This document shows positions 9,402 to 21,490 of a DNA stretch of 64,000 nt, piece by piece; position 1 is the stretch's first letter; the number at the start of each line of letters is the position of its first letter. The stretch comes from Cyanodermella asteris (taxonomy: Eukaryota > Ascomycota > Lecanoromycetes > Ostropales > Stictidaceae). The DNA lies in contig UYJD01000002.1 of NCBI GenBank assembly GCA_900618795.1, positions 1,274,551 to 1,338,550 on the forward strand, read 5' to 3'. The notes beneath the pieces are model-generated. The model was given only the letters and a program-made list of their open reading frames with translations. It did no database searches and was not told where the DNA came from. The position numbers were made by a program, and so were the translations under genes.

Positions 9402-12400
9402 ATGTCGCAGCTAGAGCTCATGCGGGCCGCCCAGGTTGACGACCGTGACCTTCACAGACTGAATCGCGCCTCGACGTTGAGCTTCCACGCTCCAAATGGC
9501 TCGCCACGACCCCCGCCAACCCGTCCGGGGCGCCCGAAGCTCTCCAGAGCTGCCACCGACGTCGTCGTCCGTCTCGCTCCTCAGGAAAGCGACCGCGAAG
9601 GCGATGCGGTAGCCAAGCATGACAACTGGGAGCTGCGCCATGGCTGGGACGAGGAGTACAATTCGGAGGAGTACCTTCATGACCTTCACTCGGTAAGACG
9701 CCTCTTCATATGCAGAACACTGGCCAGGACGGGACTGGAGGCCTCTTGAGGCCGCTTGTCCCACACCTGCATTTCCCCGAGATGCTTTGCTGACCGGCTT
9801 GCAGTCCTTCTACATGTACTACACGGACAAACGTCACGAGACCGGAGGCAAAGCGCAGAAGCTTGAGGATGATCCCATCTTACAAGAGGAGTGGCGCGTC
9901 AAGAGCAGAATTAAGACAGTGTATGCTGGATTAATGATGTGCCTCAACGTAGGCGTTGACCCGCCAGACATTGTCAAGACGAATCCCACAGCTACACTTG
10001 AAGCCTGGACAGATCCCACCTCACTGCAGCCGAATAATAGCAGGGTCCTGGATACAATTGGTCGACAGCTGCAACAGCAATACGAAACGCTGAGCATTCG
10101 TATTCGATACCGACAATTCTTGGATCCGTCTGTCGACGAAACACGGAGATGCTGCGTACAACTGCGAAAGAGCTCACGCGAAGAGCGAGTATTATTTCAT
10201 TACAACGGCCACGGCGTGCCACTACCCACTCCGACGGGAGAAATATGGTACTTTAATCGGAATTACACTCAGTATATTCCCGTCTCGCTTTACGACTTGC
10301 AGCTCTGGCTCGGTGGGCCCACCATCTACGTTCTCGACATTGGTCATGCCGGCAACGTCGTGGTCAACTTCGACAGAATGATTCAGAAACACGAGCAGGA
10401 AGATCGAGAGAAGCTTGAAAGCAATCCGGGTGCGCAGCCCACAAACTATGGAGAGAACATCATCCTCGCCGCATGTGGAAAGGACGAGCTTTTACCGACG
10501 AACCCAGATCTGCCCGCAGACATGTTTACTTCCTGTTTGACGACGCCTGTGCAGATCTCGTTGCGCTGCTTTGTCCTGCAAAGCCAGACCCCGCTGGACA
10601 TTACGCTGAAAGATCTGGAGAAGGTGCCAGGTCGCCTCCAAGAACGTAGGACTCCTCTTGGAGAGTTAAACTGGATTTTCACGGCCATCACAGACACGAT
10701 TGCCTGGAACTGTCTCCCCCGCGAGATGTTCAAGACGCTGTTTCGTCAAGATCTGATGGTCGCTGCGCTGTTCCGCAACTTTCTGCTGGCGGACCGTCTA
10801 ATGCGAATACACAACTGCCACCCAATGACCCAGCCAAAGCTGCCTCCGACTCACGAACATCCCTTATGGGCATCCTGGGATTTGGCTCTCGAGATGGTGG
10901 TGTCACAGCTGCCACAACTGATCGCTGCCGAGGAGGGTGGCCCTGCCTACGAATACCAGCATTCCAGCTTTTTCACAGAGCAATTGACCGCCTTCGAAGT
11001 TTATCTTTCCCAAGGTGCGCTCGAGAGAAAAGCTCCTGATCAACTGCCGATTGTGCTCCAGGTCTTGCTCAGCCAAGTTCATCGCCTCAGGGCCTTATGT
11101 TTACTCGGCCGCTTTCTTGACCTCGGACCATGGGCAGTTATGCTCGCGCTCAAAATAGGAATCTTCCCTTATGTGCTGAAGTTGCTCCAGTCGGCTGCGC
11201 CCGACCTCAAGCCAGTATTGATCTACATTTGGACCCGCATCCTGGCTGTGGATCCGAAATGCCAGACTGATCTGATCCGCGACAATGGCTACAAGTACTT
11301 TCTGACTACGATTCAGCCCGATGCTGACCTCCCGGTTACCAATGCACAAGAGCATAGGGCTATGGCTCTGTTCATTATCTCGATCTTCTGCAAAGACTAT
11401 CACAATGCGCAGCAAGTTTGCATGTCCGAAGAGCTTTTCTCGGCTTGCGTCACTCATCTGGCTGACCCCGACAATCCGCTACTCAGGCAATGGGCATGCT
11501 TGTGCATCAGTCTGCTGTGGAAAGACTTCGCCGAGGCCAAATGGGTGGGTATTCGAAGTGCGGTTCATCAGCATCTGGCACAAATGGTTCTGGACCCGGT
11601 CCCGGAATGTCGTGCTGCTGCCATTCATGCTTTGACAAACTTTCTGGGCCTTCCTGATATGACGGACCAGGTAGTCAAGACCGAGCAGGCAATTGCTGGC
11701 ACCCTTCTCATGATGTGTTCGGACGGCAGTAATCTCGTTCGCAACGAATTATTGGTTTTCATGTCACATTTCGTTCTTCGATACGACAGCAAGTTTACAG
11801 TGGTCGCGTTCGAAGAGCTCCAGGAAGAACAGCGTCGTCTAAGACCTGCCGAAGTCGAGGTCGTTGCCGCGCCGCGCAGATCGGGTCTACAATTTGGACG
11901 TCAGGCAGGCATCTTTCCACAGCGATCTACTCAGCAGGAGCCGGTTTCAAGGAACAGCGTTTTCTCTACTATGTGGAAGCATTTGCTCATTCTCTCCGTC
12001 GATCCGCATCCCGAAGTTGCTCAGAACGCAACCCAGATCGTGGATCATGTGCACGCGAGATTACTCAACTCTGTCATTGGTCAGCAAGCCGAAAGCGTTA
12101 TGGACGACTTGGCGCAACTTTCGAAGAAACCGATAGCACAATCGCGACCGCCGTCGCCAACACCCGCTCCAAGGCTGGCTGAAATGCCGGTTACCCCGAC
12201 TGGTCCTCCAAAACGTAACGAGAGCTATCTTTCCTTGAGCCTGAGACGCACTGCCAGCGTCGTCGGTGCCTTGAAGAGCTTTGCTACGGGCACAGCGCCA
12301 ACCTCACCGGACAGCCAGCCTAGTTCGCCATCTCACGCGCGACAATCCTCGGATATGCATCGTGCAAACACCACCAAAGCGCGCGTGCCCGTTGAATGGA

Positions 12401-13665
12401 GCATTGCTCCTGATGCACATGACCCTGCAATCAGAATCCCAAGATACCACAAAGCAAAGGTGCCGCACTCCAGAGGATTTGAGCCGAGGCCATCAGACGC
12501 TGAGCCAATCTTGCCAGTGAAGAGCGACTTTTTTGAGTGGTGTACGGAATACTTCCGAGAGCCGCAAATGAAGTCCCAAGACATGGACGAGCCCGGTAGT
12601 GATGACTACAATCAGCGACTGTGGCGCCGAACGCGCAACGAGAAGATTCTCCAGAGCACGCAGCCACTTAAGGGGACTGCAGGCTCCGGCCGCTGGGACT
12701 TGCTCGAAGCAAGCTTTGTCAACGACCGTCCTGCCACCCGACTATGCTTTCAACAGTACGAAGAACACCTCGTTGTTGCAGACGATCGAGACACCATCAG
12801 TGTCTGGAACTGGCACAGCAAGACCCGAATCAACCGTTTTGCCAACGCGAACCCTCTCAGTTCAAAGATCACGGACATGCGGTTCATCAACGAGGACGAT
12901 CGTGCGCTCCTGATGACCGGCTCCTCCGATGGCGTGGTCAAGATCTATCGTGGCTACGAGTCTGAGGATAAGATCGAAGTCGTCTCGGCATTCAGGGCTC
13001 TCAATGATTTGGTCCCCTCGACCAAGAACGTCGGCCTTGTCCTGAATTGGCAACAAGGCCAAGGCAAGCTGTTTGCTGCCGGCGATTTGAAGGTCATCCG
13101 AGTTTGGAACGCCGCCACCGAAATTTGCACACATGAGCTTCCGTCGCGGTCTGGATCGTGCATCACCGCCTTGACTTCGGACCAAGTTGCAGGCAATGTC
13201 ATCGTGGCCGGTTTCGGCAACGGAAAAGTTCAGGTCTACGACCAGCGTGAGGCACCTCAGAAGTCGATGGTCCAACGCTACGTTAGCCATAAGCAGTGGA
13301 TCACCAATCTTCACATGCAGCGTGGCGGCATGCGCGAGCTGATCTCTGGCAGCCGCAACGGCGATGTCAAGCTATGGGACATTCGCATGTCAGGTGAAAT
13401 TCAAACCATAAAGGCCACGCGAAACACACTTCGAACTCTGAGTGTGCACGAGCACGCCCCAGTATTTGCCACGGGCAGCGATAACGCGCACCTTAACTTT
13501 TTCAACGTCAACGGTACATATTTGAACTCAATTGCAGCCAAAGGCCCGATTCAGAGCACGGCTTTCCACCCGCACCACATGGTTCTCGCAGCCTCGACTC
13601 TGAGCGATAATCATATCAACTTGTACACGTGCAGGGAGGTGAAGCGTGTTTACGGTGATATTTAG
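9402..13665 (+). CDS. KOG1: TORC1 subunit KOG1/Raptor
   Basis: Scaffold of TOR complex 1 that presents substrates to TOR kinase in nutrient signalling at the vacuole. Two exons, 9402-9692 and 9805-13665, give 1,383 residues; the 112-base intron has a GTAAGA donor and CTGAC near its end. The ATG at 9402 (MSQLELMRAAQ) is the first in frame. Domains: the raptor N-terminal caspase-like region (about residues 98-330, with FHYNGHG near 231), a helical HEAT-like middle (about 420-800), a low-complexity Ser/Pro linker (about 840-960), and a C-terminal WD40 propeller (about 1060-1380, with repeats such as ISGSRNGDVKLWDIR). Odd: where other raptors have YDCS, this one reads LDIGHAG near 274, so the pseudo-catalytic cysteine is absent. 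Confidence 0.96.
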
Positions 13666-14229
13666 GAACATATTCACCGAGACCTTTTCACGAAATGGCA
13701 CGATCCGTTGCCAACGGACGAGAGGAGACTAATTAGATTTTGATGATACCCCTAGGACATGCGTTTAAGGCGTTGATTTGCTCTGCATTTTCAAGGGCAT
13801 GGGGACAGCGGTATTCACGGCGCGAGGGCGTAACTAGGGTAGTGGGACTGAGCGACATGGGACTCGACGATTAATGATGACTGTAATGACAGTACAATGC
13901 AGAAGCCCGTATTGTATCCAAGCATAGAATCTCTTCCCGCGTCAAATGCCTTCTTGCAGGTTCCACAGCGGAGTAGCAGTGCCCTGAAACGGAAGTGTCA
14001 TGGCGCCGTCGTTGTGGTCAGACCGCCTTTAAATTCAATGATCGGCAGTGGGACAGCCGCACAGCTCAGAGTCGTGACCGTCCTTGCGTCAAGGGCACTT
14101 GACTGCAATTCCGTGATTCGCCTCTGCTGCATGTGTACACTGCCTCCGTACCCTCCGTCTCCAACTATGGACATTGACTGTGATGCTTCGCCTTGAGTGT
14201 TGCCATATTCCCTTCTGTTCTCTGCCATC
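13666..14229. other. Intergenic between KOG1 and AVL9
   Basis: Same-strand spacer holding the KOG1 3' end and the AVL9 promoter. Nothing else supported. Confidence 0.6.
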
Positions 14230-16642
14230 ATGGCCGCTCTTCCACCCTTCGGGCCCCTCGTTTGCGTCGTCGGATTCCACCATCATCGGTGAGTACTACC
14301 GCTTGCGATCTGCATCGCAACATTGCCTCCAGCATGCTATCGCAGGGCCTGGGATACCCTGTAGATCCTTGGCCTGTCGCTAACGGCTCTGCAGAGGTCC
14401 CGAAATCGAATCATGGTACGGCGTGCCGCCAGGTACCGATCCCGCCCTCGAAAACGACTGGTCATATCTCCCATTCATGGCGCTCGCCGACGGCGCCCAT
14501 GCCTCGACTGAGGACTTCTCCTACTTCACGTTGAAGCGCAAGCTTCCAGACACCCCACGAACCTCTAATGTCTCCTCCTCACAACACTCGACCTCGGGTA
14601 GCGCCGAGTCGGAACAGAGCGTCGGCTCGATACCCTCTACCGCAACCACCTCGGCCTCATCTCCTACCATAACTTCCAGCGTCCCTGATATTATTGCGCC
14701 GAAACCAAGGAATCCGGTCCAAGACTTGTCAAGCAAAGATCCGACACCATCTGCATCACGGCTGAATACACCTCTCCCCACTCGACCTCGGTATGGCGCC
14801 GGCGCATCCGTGTTTGCCATGTCCTGCACGCGACAATTGGATGCCAAGGAGCTTTTGAACAGACCGAATGACGTTACGCGAAGCACGGTGCAGAAGAGTG
14901 TGGTTCTACTGGTGGGAGCAAGACCTGGCAGATTTGCCGGCTGGCGAGACAAGCTGGGAGCGGTCACAAGAGCCTGGTTCATGCAGAGGGATTTTGAAGA
15001 CCGGGAGATACTCAAGCACTTCCAGGAAAGCCTGGTGGAAAGTGAGAGGAACAATGAGGACGAGCCCGATCACTTCCTTGGGATATCGCTACGGCAGTTT
15101 GTGCACGACTTTCGACACCAGGCACTGGTTCTATTCAAATGTGCGCTTTTGCAACCAAGGATGCTCTTTTTCGGTTCCAAGTGCGAGAAGATCTGTATGA
15201 TACAGTTTGCCCTTATTTCTCTAGTACCTGGCTTGATTCGACATCTGGAGGACTGTGCAGATCCTCTCCTTGATACCTACGGTGAAAACGCCTTCACACC
15301 CACGTCACTACGAACCAGCGACAGAAACTCCTTGCTGGAATATATGGGCCTGCCCTTGCAAATCTTCGGAAAGGGCGGCTTTTTCGGGCCTTATACCCCA
15401 TTGCAGCAGCTTGACCTTCTCAGTGATGCTTCCACTAAATCATACATAATTGGCTCGACCAACACTTTACTTCTACAGCACAGAGATGGCGGACCCGAGT
15501 TTGTGTGCGACGTGGATGAGATGCAGATGACTGTGTATAATAACACTCTTCGTACTGTCTTGACTTTGACAGCCGCAGATCGGCGATGGATTGATGGCAT
15601 ACAGCAGACCGTCGTGTCGGCATGGGACCCCGAAAATCCTTCACAACCGACCAACCACGGGTACCTTGGCTCTGAGGACTTTATTCGATTCCAGTTCGAG
15701 GAGTACATATTATCGTTGCTCTCAGCAACCAAGTATCAACAATATTTCCACGCAGTGCCGCCAAAGAGACGAGATCTTTCCGCCTTTCCTGAAATCGAAG
15801 GTGATCCGACTAGTGATTTCGGCGATGCGTGGGTTGAAATGTGGAAGTCAACCCCCAACTACGCCCTTTGGAACAAGCACACGGATAGTCATCTCTTCGA
15901 CATTGTGGATCCGAAGCATCCAACAGCTGGTGGTCTCAGTGTTGATGACATACAGCGACGCTTTGCGCAACAGGTGGCTGATCTACATTTGGACACGAGG
16001 GTGGCAGCTGGGCGGGAAGTTCTGGGCAAGCATCTCGCGAGTGGACAGAAGAAAGTCAGCAGTGCATTCAACAGCCTCTGGACGGAGCTAGAAGCTCGGA
16101 GAGCGGCACATAAAGAACGATCATACAGTCCAGGCCGAGAGAGTGCAAAGTCGCCAACGCAAGCGACAAGTCCGTACATGGACACGGCTGCGGTCAGAGC
16201 GTCACAAGCTCAGGCAGTCGCAGCTGCAGCAAGTCAACGAGCTAGTGCATATCTGAGCGGCTGGGGAGCCTGGGCAAGCGAGAAACGAAAAGGATGGGGT
16301 CGAACGGCGTCGACGGCCGATTTGAAGGCTGGAGCAGAAAAGCCGTCGCCTGGAGCCGGCGCCAAGGCAACGAAGAACGACAAAGGACTGACCGTGTCCA
16401 CGAGTGGCGAAACCCAGTACGACGACGCTGAGACACCGGACGAGAAAGGACAGACGCTATGGGAGGCTGGTGCAGACAGTCCGGGCGACAGCCTGTCAAG
16501 TCCTCCCCAGACGCCTAGCAGAGGAAGCGCAGCGGGCAGCGTCAAGAGTCCTCGCCTGAGAAGGATGAGCAATCGTCTGAGTACCAAGAGCCCAAAGAGT
16601 AAGGAAAGGATCATTGATGGAATTGGGAGGATCGATGCATGA
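14230..16642 (+). CDS. AVL9: AVL9-family late secretory pathway protein
   Basis: Member of the AVL9/DENN-related family, needed in yeast for exocytic transport from the Golgi. Exon 1 is 14230-14288 and exon 2 is 14395-16642, giving 768 residues. The splice joins FHHH to RGPEIESWYG, restoring the family's N-terminal signature; further family landmarks are WSYLPFMALADGAH and EDFSYFTL. The conserved core resumes with CTRQL and SVVLL and continues to about residue 560, with LEYMGLPLQIFGKGGFFGPY. A Ser/Thr/Pro-rich insertion separates the two parts. The last 200 residues are low complexity with an Ala/Gln stretch. The intron is 106 bases with a GTGAGT donor and GCAG acceptor. Without exon 1 the frame would begin at MPPGTDP and lose the conserved start. 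Confidence 0.92.
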
Positions 16643-17934
16643 ATAATGAAAATATTGGCCAGTATTGATGTACAGCATAAAATGCGACATGGGATTACGG
16701 TACCGCTTGCCGTCAAGGGCCTGGTGCCCGAGAGGCCGCAATGAAGAAACAATTCACTTCACCAAAGATTTGCCCCGAGCATTACTACCAAATGCAGAGT
16801 GATCAGTCACCATTTAGCTGAGTGAGAGCTGGTTTCTGCATGCGCGTTGGTGACCACACCGTTTGAGCAGTCATGGTCATCCAACTCACCGCGCTCACGA
16901 ACCTCAGAGTCAGTCCCAGCGTTCGATAATGTCTACTGTGATGCTGTTGGTGTTCGTGTACGTTGACACGGTCAGTCTTGGAGATTCGTATCTCGACTAG
17001 AGTCGAGTATTGGCCGTCGACCACCACGTCGTGTGCTGTCCTTCGCAACCACGCCCCCGAAAAGGTTGCCCGCCGAAGCCAATTTGATGATGACGGACAA
17101 TACCTCGACTACAACATGGAAAGGCAATAATCAGGTCATGTTCGCGTGTCTGGCGGCCACTTTAAGGACCAAGCCTTCTGTCGCTCGCGTGCGGATGGAG
17201 CCGCGACACCGACACGACCGCCTCGGAGGCCGGGCAATGTACGGTCGGGCTTGCGAGCTTGTTGCCGTTAACCAACGATCGGTGAGAGTATTATTGCGTT
17301 GGTTATTCATGACTGCATGAGCTGATCTACACTGCGAGGCGCGGAAAAGTATGTGACCGCCGATGAAACATGTCGAGCCTGCTGCGGCTGAGCTCGACAC
17401 CAGTGACATCGATCGCCGGGCTTAGCTGAAGCACGGGGCAAAGTCAAATGCGCCCGCAAAGAAACATCTGTCGTCGGTTGGACTTGTTGCTGTTCCTTTT
17501 TATACTGCCGAACCAATCACCTGCTGACCACCGCTGATCTTCTGCAGACGCGGCTGTCCCCAGAGTCTCCCGAAGCCCCTTTGACTCTGGCGCGAAGCCT
17601 AAGTTTGGCCCCCGACTGTCTCTTGGCAGATGATTCCATTCGAGTCTCCCGATGTCTTCTCCCACCCGATCTCGAGAGCAGAGTCCTGGTTCTGAGCCAT
17701 GCGCAAGCCATGTGCACCACGTGTTGCCAGTCGATCGTCGTTCCTGAGACAACGGCGTCGTTTCGCCGAAGGCATTTGAAAGCCATGGCAGCCCATATAA
17801 TAATGTCCGACAGAACCCTTGTTCCAGCTTGTAGCCCTATCTAGCATCTCAGCCCAGTACTTCTTGCACTGCTTGGCTTTTTGACAGTTTCGAACCTTTC
17901 CTTTTCTTGTTGTCGTTTTATTTTCCCAATCAAG
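16643..17934. other. Intergenic, no gene seen
   Basis: Upstream region of the ZZ-finger gene. A pyrimidine-rich tract (about 17885-17930) directly precedes its ATG, as in many fungal promoters. Short open frames carry no motif. Confidence 0.6.
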
Positions 17935-19845
17935 ATGGCACACCACGGCCAGAGTGGTGTTCATGAACTTCCTGCTGGCACCCAGCCGTACTCAACTTAC
18001 AATCAGAACAATGCCAACACACAGCACCACTCATACCCTTCTCCGCCCAGCAATGGACAGCAGCAGCAGTACTTCAATACGTCTCATGCCCATGAACACG
18101 CCAGAAATCAGTCTGATCTGTCATCGTCGCTTCAGCATGGAAGACAAGAGTCATACGGCGGCAGCCAACCCTTACCATATCCGCAGTCTTCACCACGAAT
18201 GCACGCGTATCCAGAGACGCTTCCGCCAGACATGCTTCCGCCTCCCGCAGCTCCTGTCTGCTCCCACCAATACACAGACTCCAGAGGCCGCCGCGGACAA
18301 GCGTCTCCGCCACTACCATCTCCCGGCTCCGTGCCGCAGTCGAGTTCCCGACCGAATTCGCGGCCATCCTCCAAAAGCCCCGGGCACCGCAAGATACTGT
18401 CCGGCTTTCAGCCAGACCGGAGGGCGTCCAGCCAAGAACGTGTACTTCTTGACCTGAAGAGGTTGAGTCTCCAAGGATCCCAGGCTCATGTGCCTATCCA
18501 ACCCGTGCAGATGAACGTCGCCTATCAACCATCCTACCAGCCGCCGGTTCCTGGTCCCACGATGCGCCGACATGCCGCCGCCTGCAACGGCTGCGGAGCC
18601 GATCCTCTTCGTGGTACTCGCTGGCATTGCCAACGATGTCCCGACGAAGATCTCTGCGACGGATGCAAGCACGGCGGCGTCAAGAAATCACACCCCTTCG
18701 TTCCCCTCGAAGTCGGCATCGAAACACACGGCCCCATCTACTGCGACGGCTGCGGTCAGGCCGCGAAGCCGCTCTACGGACCGCGCTACAACTGCCATCG
18801 CCACCACGACGAGGACTGGTGCGACGACTGCATCAAGAACTCTCGCGCCTGCGGGGGTCCCTACGACGTCCATCGCGCAACCGACCTCGGCATGCAAATC
18901 GAGCAGTACGGCTGCGTGACCCTCCCGCCAGAATGGATCCCCTACCTCCAGCCGCCGACGGGCGCGGTCTACAACATCGAACGCGCCGACAACAGCGCCA
19001 AGAACTGGCGAAGCAGCGCCGACAACCTGTACTGGTACGCCCGGCCGCAACGCGACCGAATCTGGGAAGCACCCGAGGACCCCGTCTTCAAAATGTCCAT
19101 TACGCAGAAAAAGGGCCACTTCATTTCCGACCACGAATTCGACTGGGTCATGAAGTACTTTTCTGACAAGCAAAAGGTGTTCTCGTACGCGCACGCCCAG
19201 GACCGTCATTCGGGCAAGATCAAGAACCAGACTCTGGTGGACGGGGTGCACGGAAAACGCATCAAGCTGGACTGGGCTCACGGCCCCGCGTACGATCAGC
19301 TCGCGTTCACGACGCCGGGCGACCGTCGGCAGTTCCGCTGGGTGACCAACAAGCCCGTCAGCGCCGTCTACCCGGTACGCTGGGACACGCAACGCTACGC
19401 GCTCTTCGAGAGGGCGGGCCACGGCCACGGCGCCGACGCCGACGCCGAAGTCATCGTCGCCGACTTTGCCTGGTGGGACGGCCACCACGACGCGCCCGAG
19501 GACCTGCTCACGATCCGCAGCCCGACGCTGGACCACGCGCTCGCGATCGCGACCCTGACGGTCGTCGTCGACCACCAGTTTGCGGTCGTCGGGCAGGAGT
19601 ACGATGCGGATCCGAAGGGCGTGCAGAAGACGGAGGACATGGCACGGTTGACGCCGTTGGCGAGGATGCTGTACTTTACGGAGGAGGATCGTGCTACGGA
19701 TGCGGGGCGGGGGCGGGTCAAGAGTGGGTCGGGGGTCAATTATCACAAGGTGCATGCGGCGCTGGAGACGACGAACCTGGCGTTGGAGGCTACGAGTAAT
19801 GTCTTGACGGCGGTGGCTTCGAGTTCGGGTGGCGGGTCGTGTTGA
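17935..19845 (+). CDS. Double ZZ-type zinc finger protein
   Basis: Single exon, 636 residues; I do not recognise a named orthologue. The N-terminal 200 residues are low complexity (Gln, Ser, Pro, His). The first ZZ finger near residues 216-262 has CNGC, WHCQRC and LCDGC followed by histidines, the canonical ligand order. The second, near 266-312, has YCDGC, YNCHRH and WCDDC, so one expected cysteine is replaced by histidine. The C-terminal 300 residues look folded (YNIERADNSAKNW, HFISDHEFDWVMKYF, FAWWDGHHDAPEDLL, VVVDHQFAVVGQEY) but match no domain I know. ZZ fingers usually bind peptide N termini or histone tails, suggesting an adaptor role, which is inference. The ATG at 17935 follows a pyrimidine-rich leader; GC content is high across the C-terminal half. 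Confidence 0.82.
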   Translation: MAHHGQSGVHELPAGTQPYSTYNQNNANTQHHSYPSPPSNGQQQQYFNTSHAHEHARNQSDLSSSLQHGRQESYGGSQPLPYPQSSPRMHAYPETLPPDMLPPPAAPVCSHQYTDSRGRRGQASPPLPSPGSVPQSSSRPNSRPSSKSPGHRKILSGFQPDRRASSQERVLLDLKRLSLQGSQAHVPIQPVQMNVAYQPSYQPPVPGPTMRRHAAACNGCGADPLRGTRWHCQRCPDEDLCDGCKHGGVKKSHPFVPLEVGIETHGPIYCDGCGQAAKPLYGPRYNCHRHHDEDWCDDCIKNSRACGGPYDVHRATDLGMQIEQYGCVTLPPEWIPYLQPPTGAVYNIERADNSAKNWRSSADNLYWYARPQRDRIWEAPEDPVFKMSITQKKGHFISDHEFDWVMKYFSDKQKVFSYAHAQDRHSGKIKNQTLVDGVHGKRIKLDWAHGPAYDQLAFTTPGDRRQFRWVTNKPVSAVYPVRWDTQRYALFERAGHGHGADADAEVIVADFAWWDGHHDAPEDLLTIRSPTLDHALAIATLTVVVDHQFAVVGQEYDADPKGVQKTEDMARLTPLARMLYFTEEDRATDAGRGRVKSGSGVNYHKVHAALETTNLALEATSNVLTAVASSSGGGSC

Positions 19846-19876
19846 GAATGGAAGCTGATGTGAAATTGTCACAATT

Positions 19877-19914
<38 letters not shown>

Positions 19915-21490
19915 ATAGACGATGAATACGATGTAGACAGTTGTATTATAGATGGATTCTGCGATCTGCGTTTCGCCTTTTCACAGAGCCTTGTGATGCA
20001 TGTCAGGTGCGACATGGGTCGAGAGAATCCCAGAGTCTAGTAGTTTACCACTACAAGGTCGACCATGTTTTGCTCCCCAGGAATAGAGATGGGTCGTGCT
20101 AGACATGCCACTCCACACGACGCGGCAGATTAGCGTGAACAGGATTTTCGGAAGAACTTTGAGCTGTACGAAACAACTACGCGAATTGCACTAGCGCTTG
20201 AACGGTTGGATTGAATTCACCCGCATGTGCTGATCTATGACATGTCATGGTTGTCGCGTACACGCGCGGCAGCAACATGTCTGCAGGCAAAGAAAGGTCT
20301 CACTTAGTGCAAAGAAGAATGCTGATTTGACGGAAAGGAGATGCAACACGGTATGGACGACAGGTGGGTCTTGGGTGACTTTTGTCATGTGTATCAGGTA
20401 GTAGAGTAGCAGTGGCGACACGTTCGAGACGATCAATTCATTCGTGCCGCAAAACTGTGTCTTGCCGTCCTATCGCGAATTAATCGCGGCAACTGTCGAA
20501 AAGTCCAGGAACTTCAGTCTCAATGAGACCACAACCGGCGTATCGGGTGTGGTATCGGATGTGGCAAGGGCCATTTAGTAACAGTCTAAGAAATGTTCAT
20601 GTCATGTAAGGCTACACTTACACATTGAGGACAGATGCAAATAGTAGACTGTATGATTCGTTCGTTCATTATTTCATAGCCACGATCTGTAATCGAGGAC
20701 TCCTGTGCCCAGTGGGTTATCTCAAATCAAATATGCTGAACGCCAATGCTGGACCTTGGTTGTAACCAGAGGGGTAATGCGGCCAGTTCAATATGCAGTA
20801 TCAAGACAAACACCAAACACCTCGCTGAAATGCAGCGCAAAAAGTGTACAAAAATAGGCCCCAGTCATCAAGTATTCGAATCATCTCATCACCCAGTTCC
20901 ATCAAGTCCGAATCACCACGGTAGTCAGCAGAACGGATTGACGACTATCGGCACCAGTGCAGTTCAAAGGCTCAACAATTGTTTGGCTGCAGCAAGGATG
21001 TCTTACCATATGACAAATGTGACACCAGTTGAGCGAGCTCAAGGGCCACTGTCTCCGAGCATCCAAGCAGCCGCACAAAAGCTTCGCACTTCAACTACAC
21101 TGATTATTAGTGTCAACCCATTATGTGTGACAGCAACCATAACCAGCCCCAGAATCTCCCGATGACAACCTTGCCATTACACCGCCAAATATTTGCCACC
21201 AGCACTTGATGTATGATGTTTGAATGACAACCGCAATCCAGAAACGAGCATCACAAGAACATTGGCCAGATGTCATGTGGTGCGTTGGAAAGTTTCTGAA
21301 GAGCTCACCTGCTATCGATGCCATGCGGACTCATACGATTTTGGAAAATGCATGCTGCGACAGCTGCAAACGATGCCATTCGGACTCACACGATGTTGAT
21401 GCAATTTGTGCTGCCGCAGCTGCAGGCTGTTGCCATTCTTGGATATGTGTTGTGCTGGCTGCGCTGGGGCGGTTTGACTCAACAGGTCAA
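19846..21490. other. Convergent intergenic region
   Basis: Lies between the 3' ends of the ZZ-finger gene and MED19. It contains an ATG/TGA microsatellite and otherwise AT-richer sequence. Frames up to 139 codons (20746, 21224) show no coding motif. Confidence 0.55.
19877..19914. repeat. Trinucleotide microsatellite (ATG)n
   Basis: Perfect run of ATG/TGA/GAT units, 38 bases or about 12.7 copies, starting 32 bases after the ZZ-finger stop codon, probably within the 3' UTR. Likely length-polymorphic. Confidence 0.97.

Noticed and set aside
18688-19872. 394-codon open frame on the minus strand
   Set aside because: Exact antisense of the GC-rich ZZ-finger gene; Arg/Val-rich with no motif, a shadow frame.
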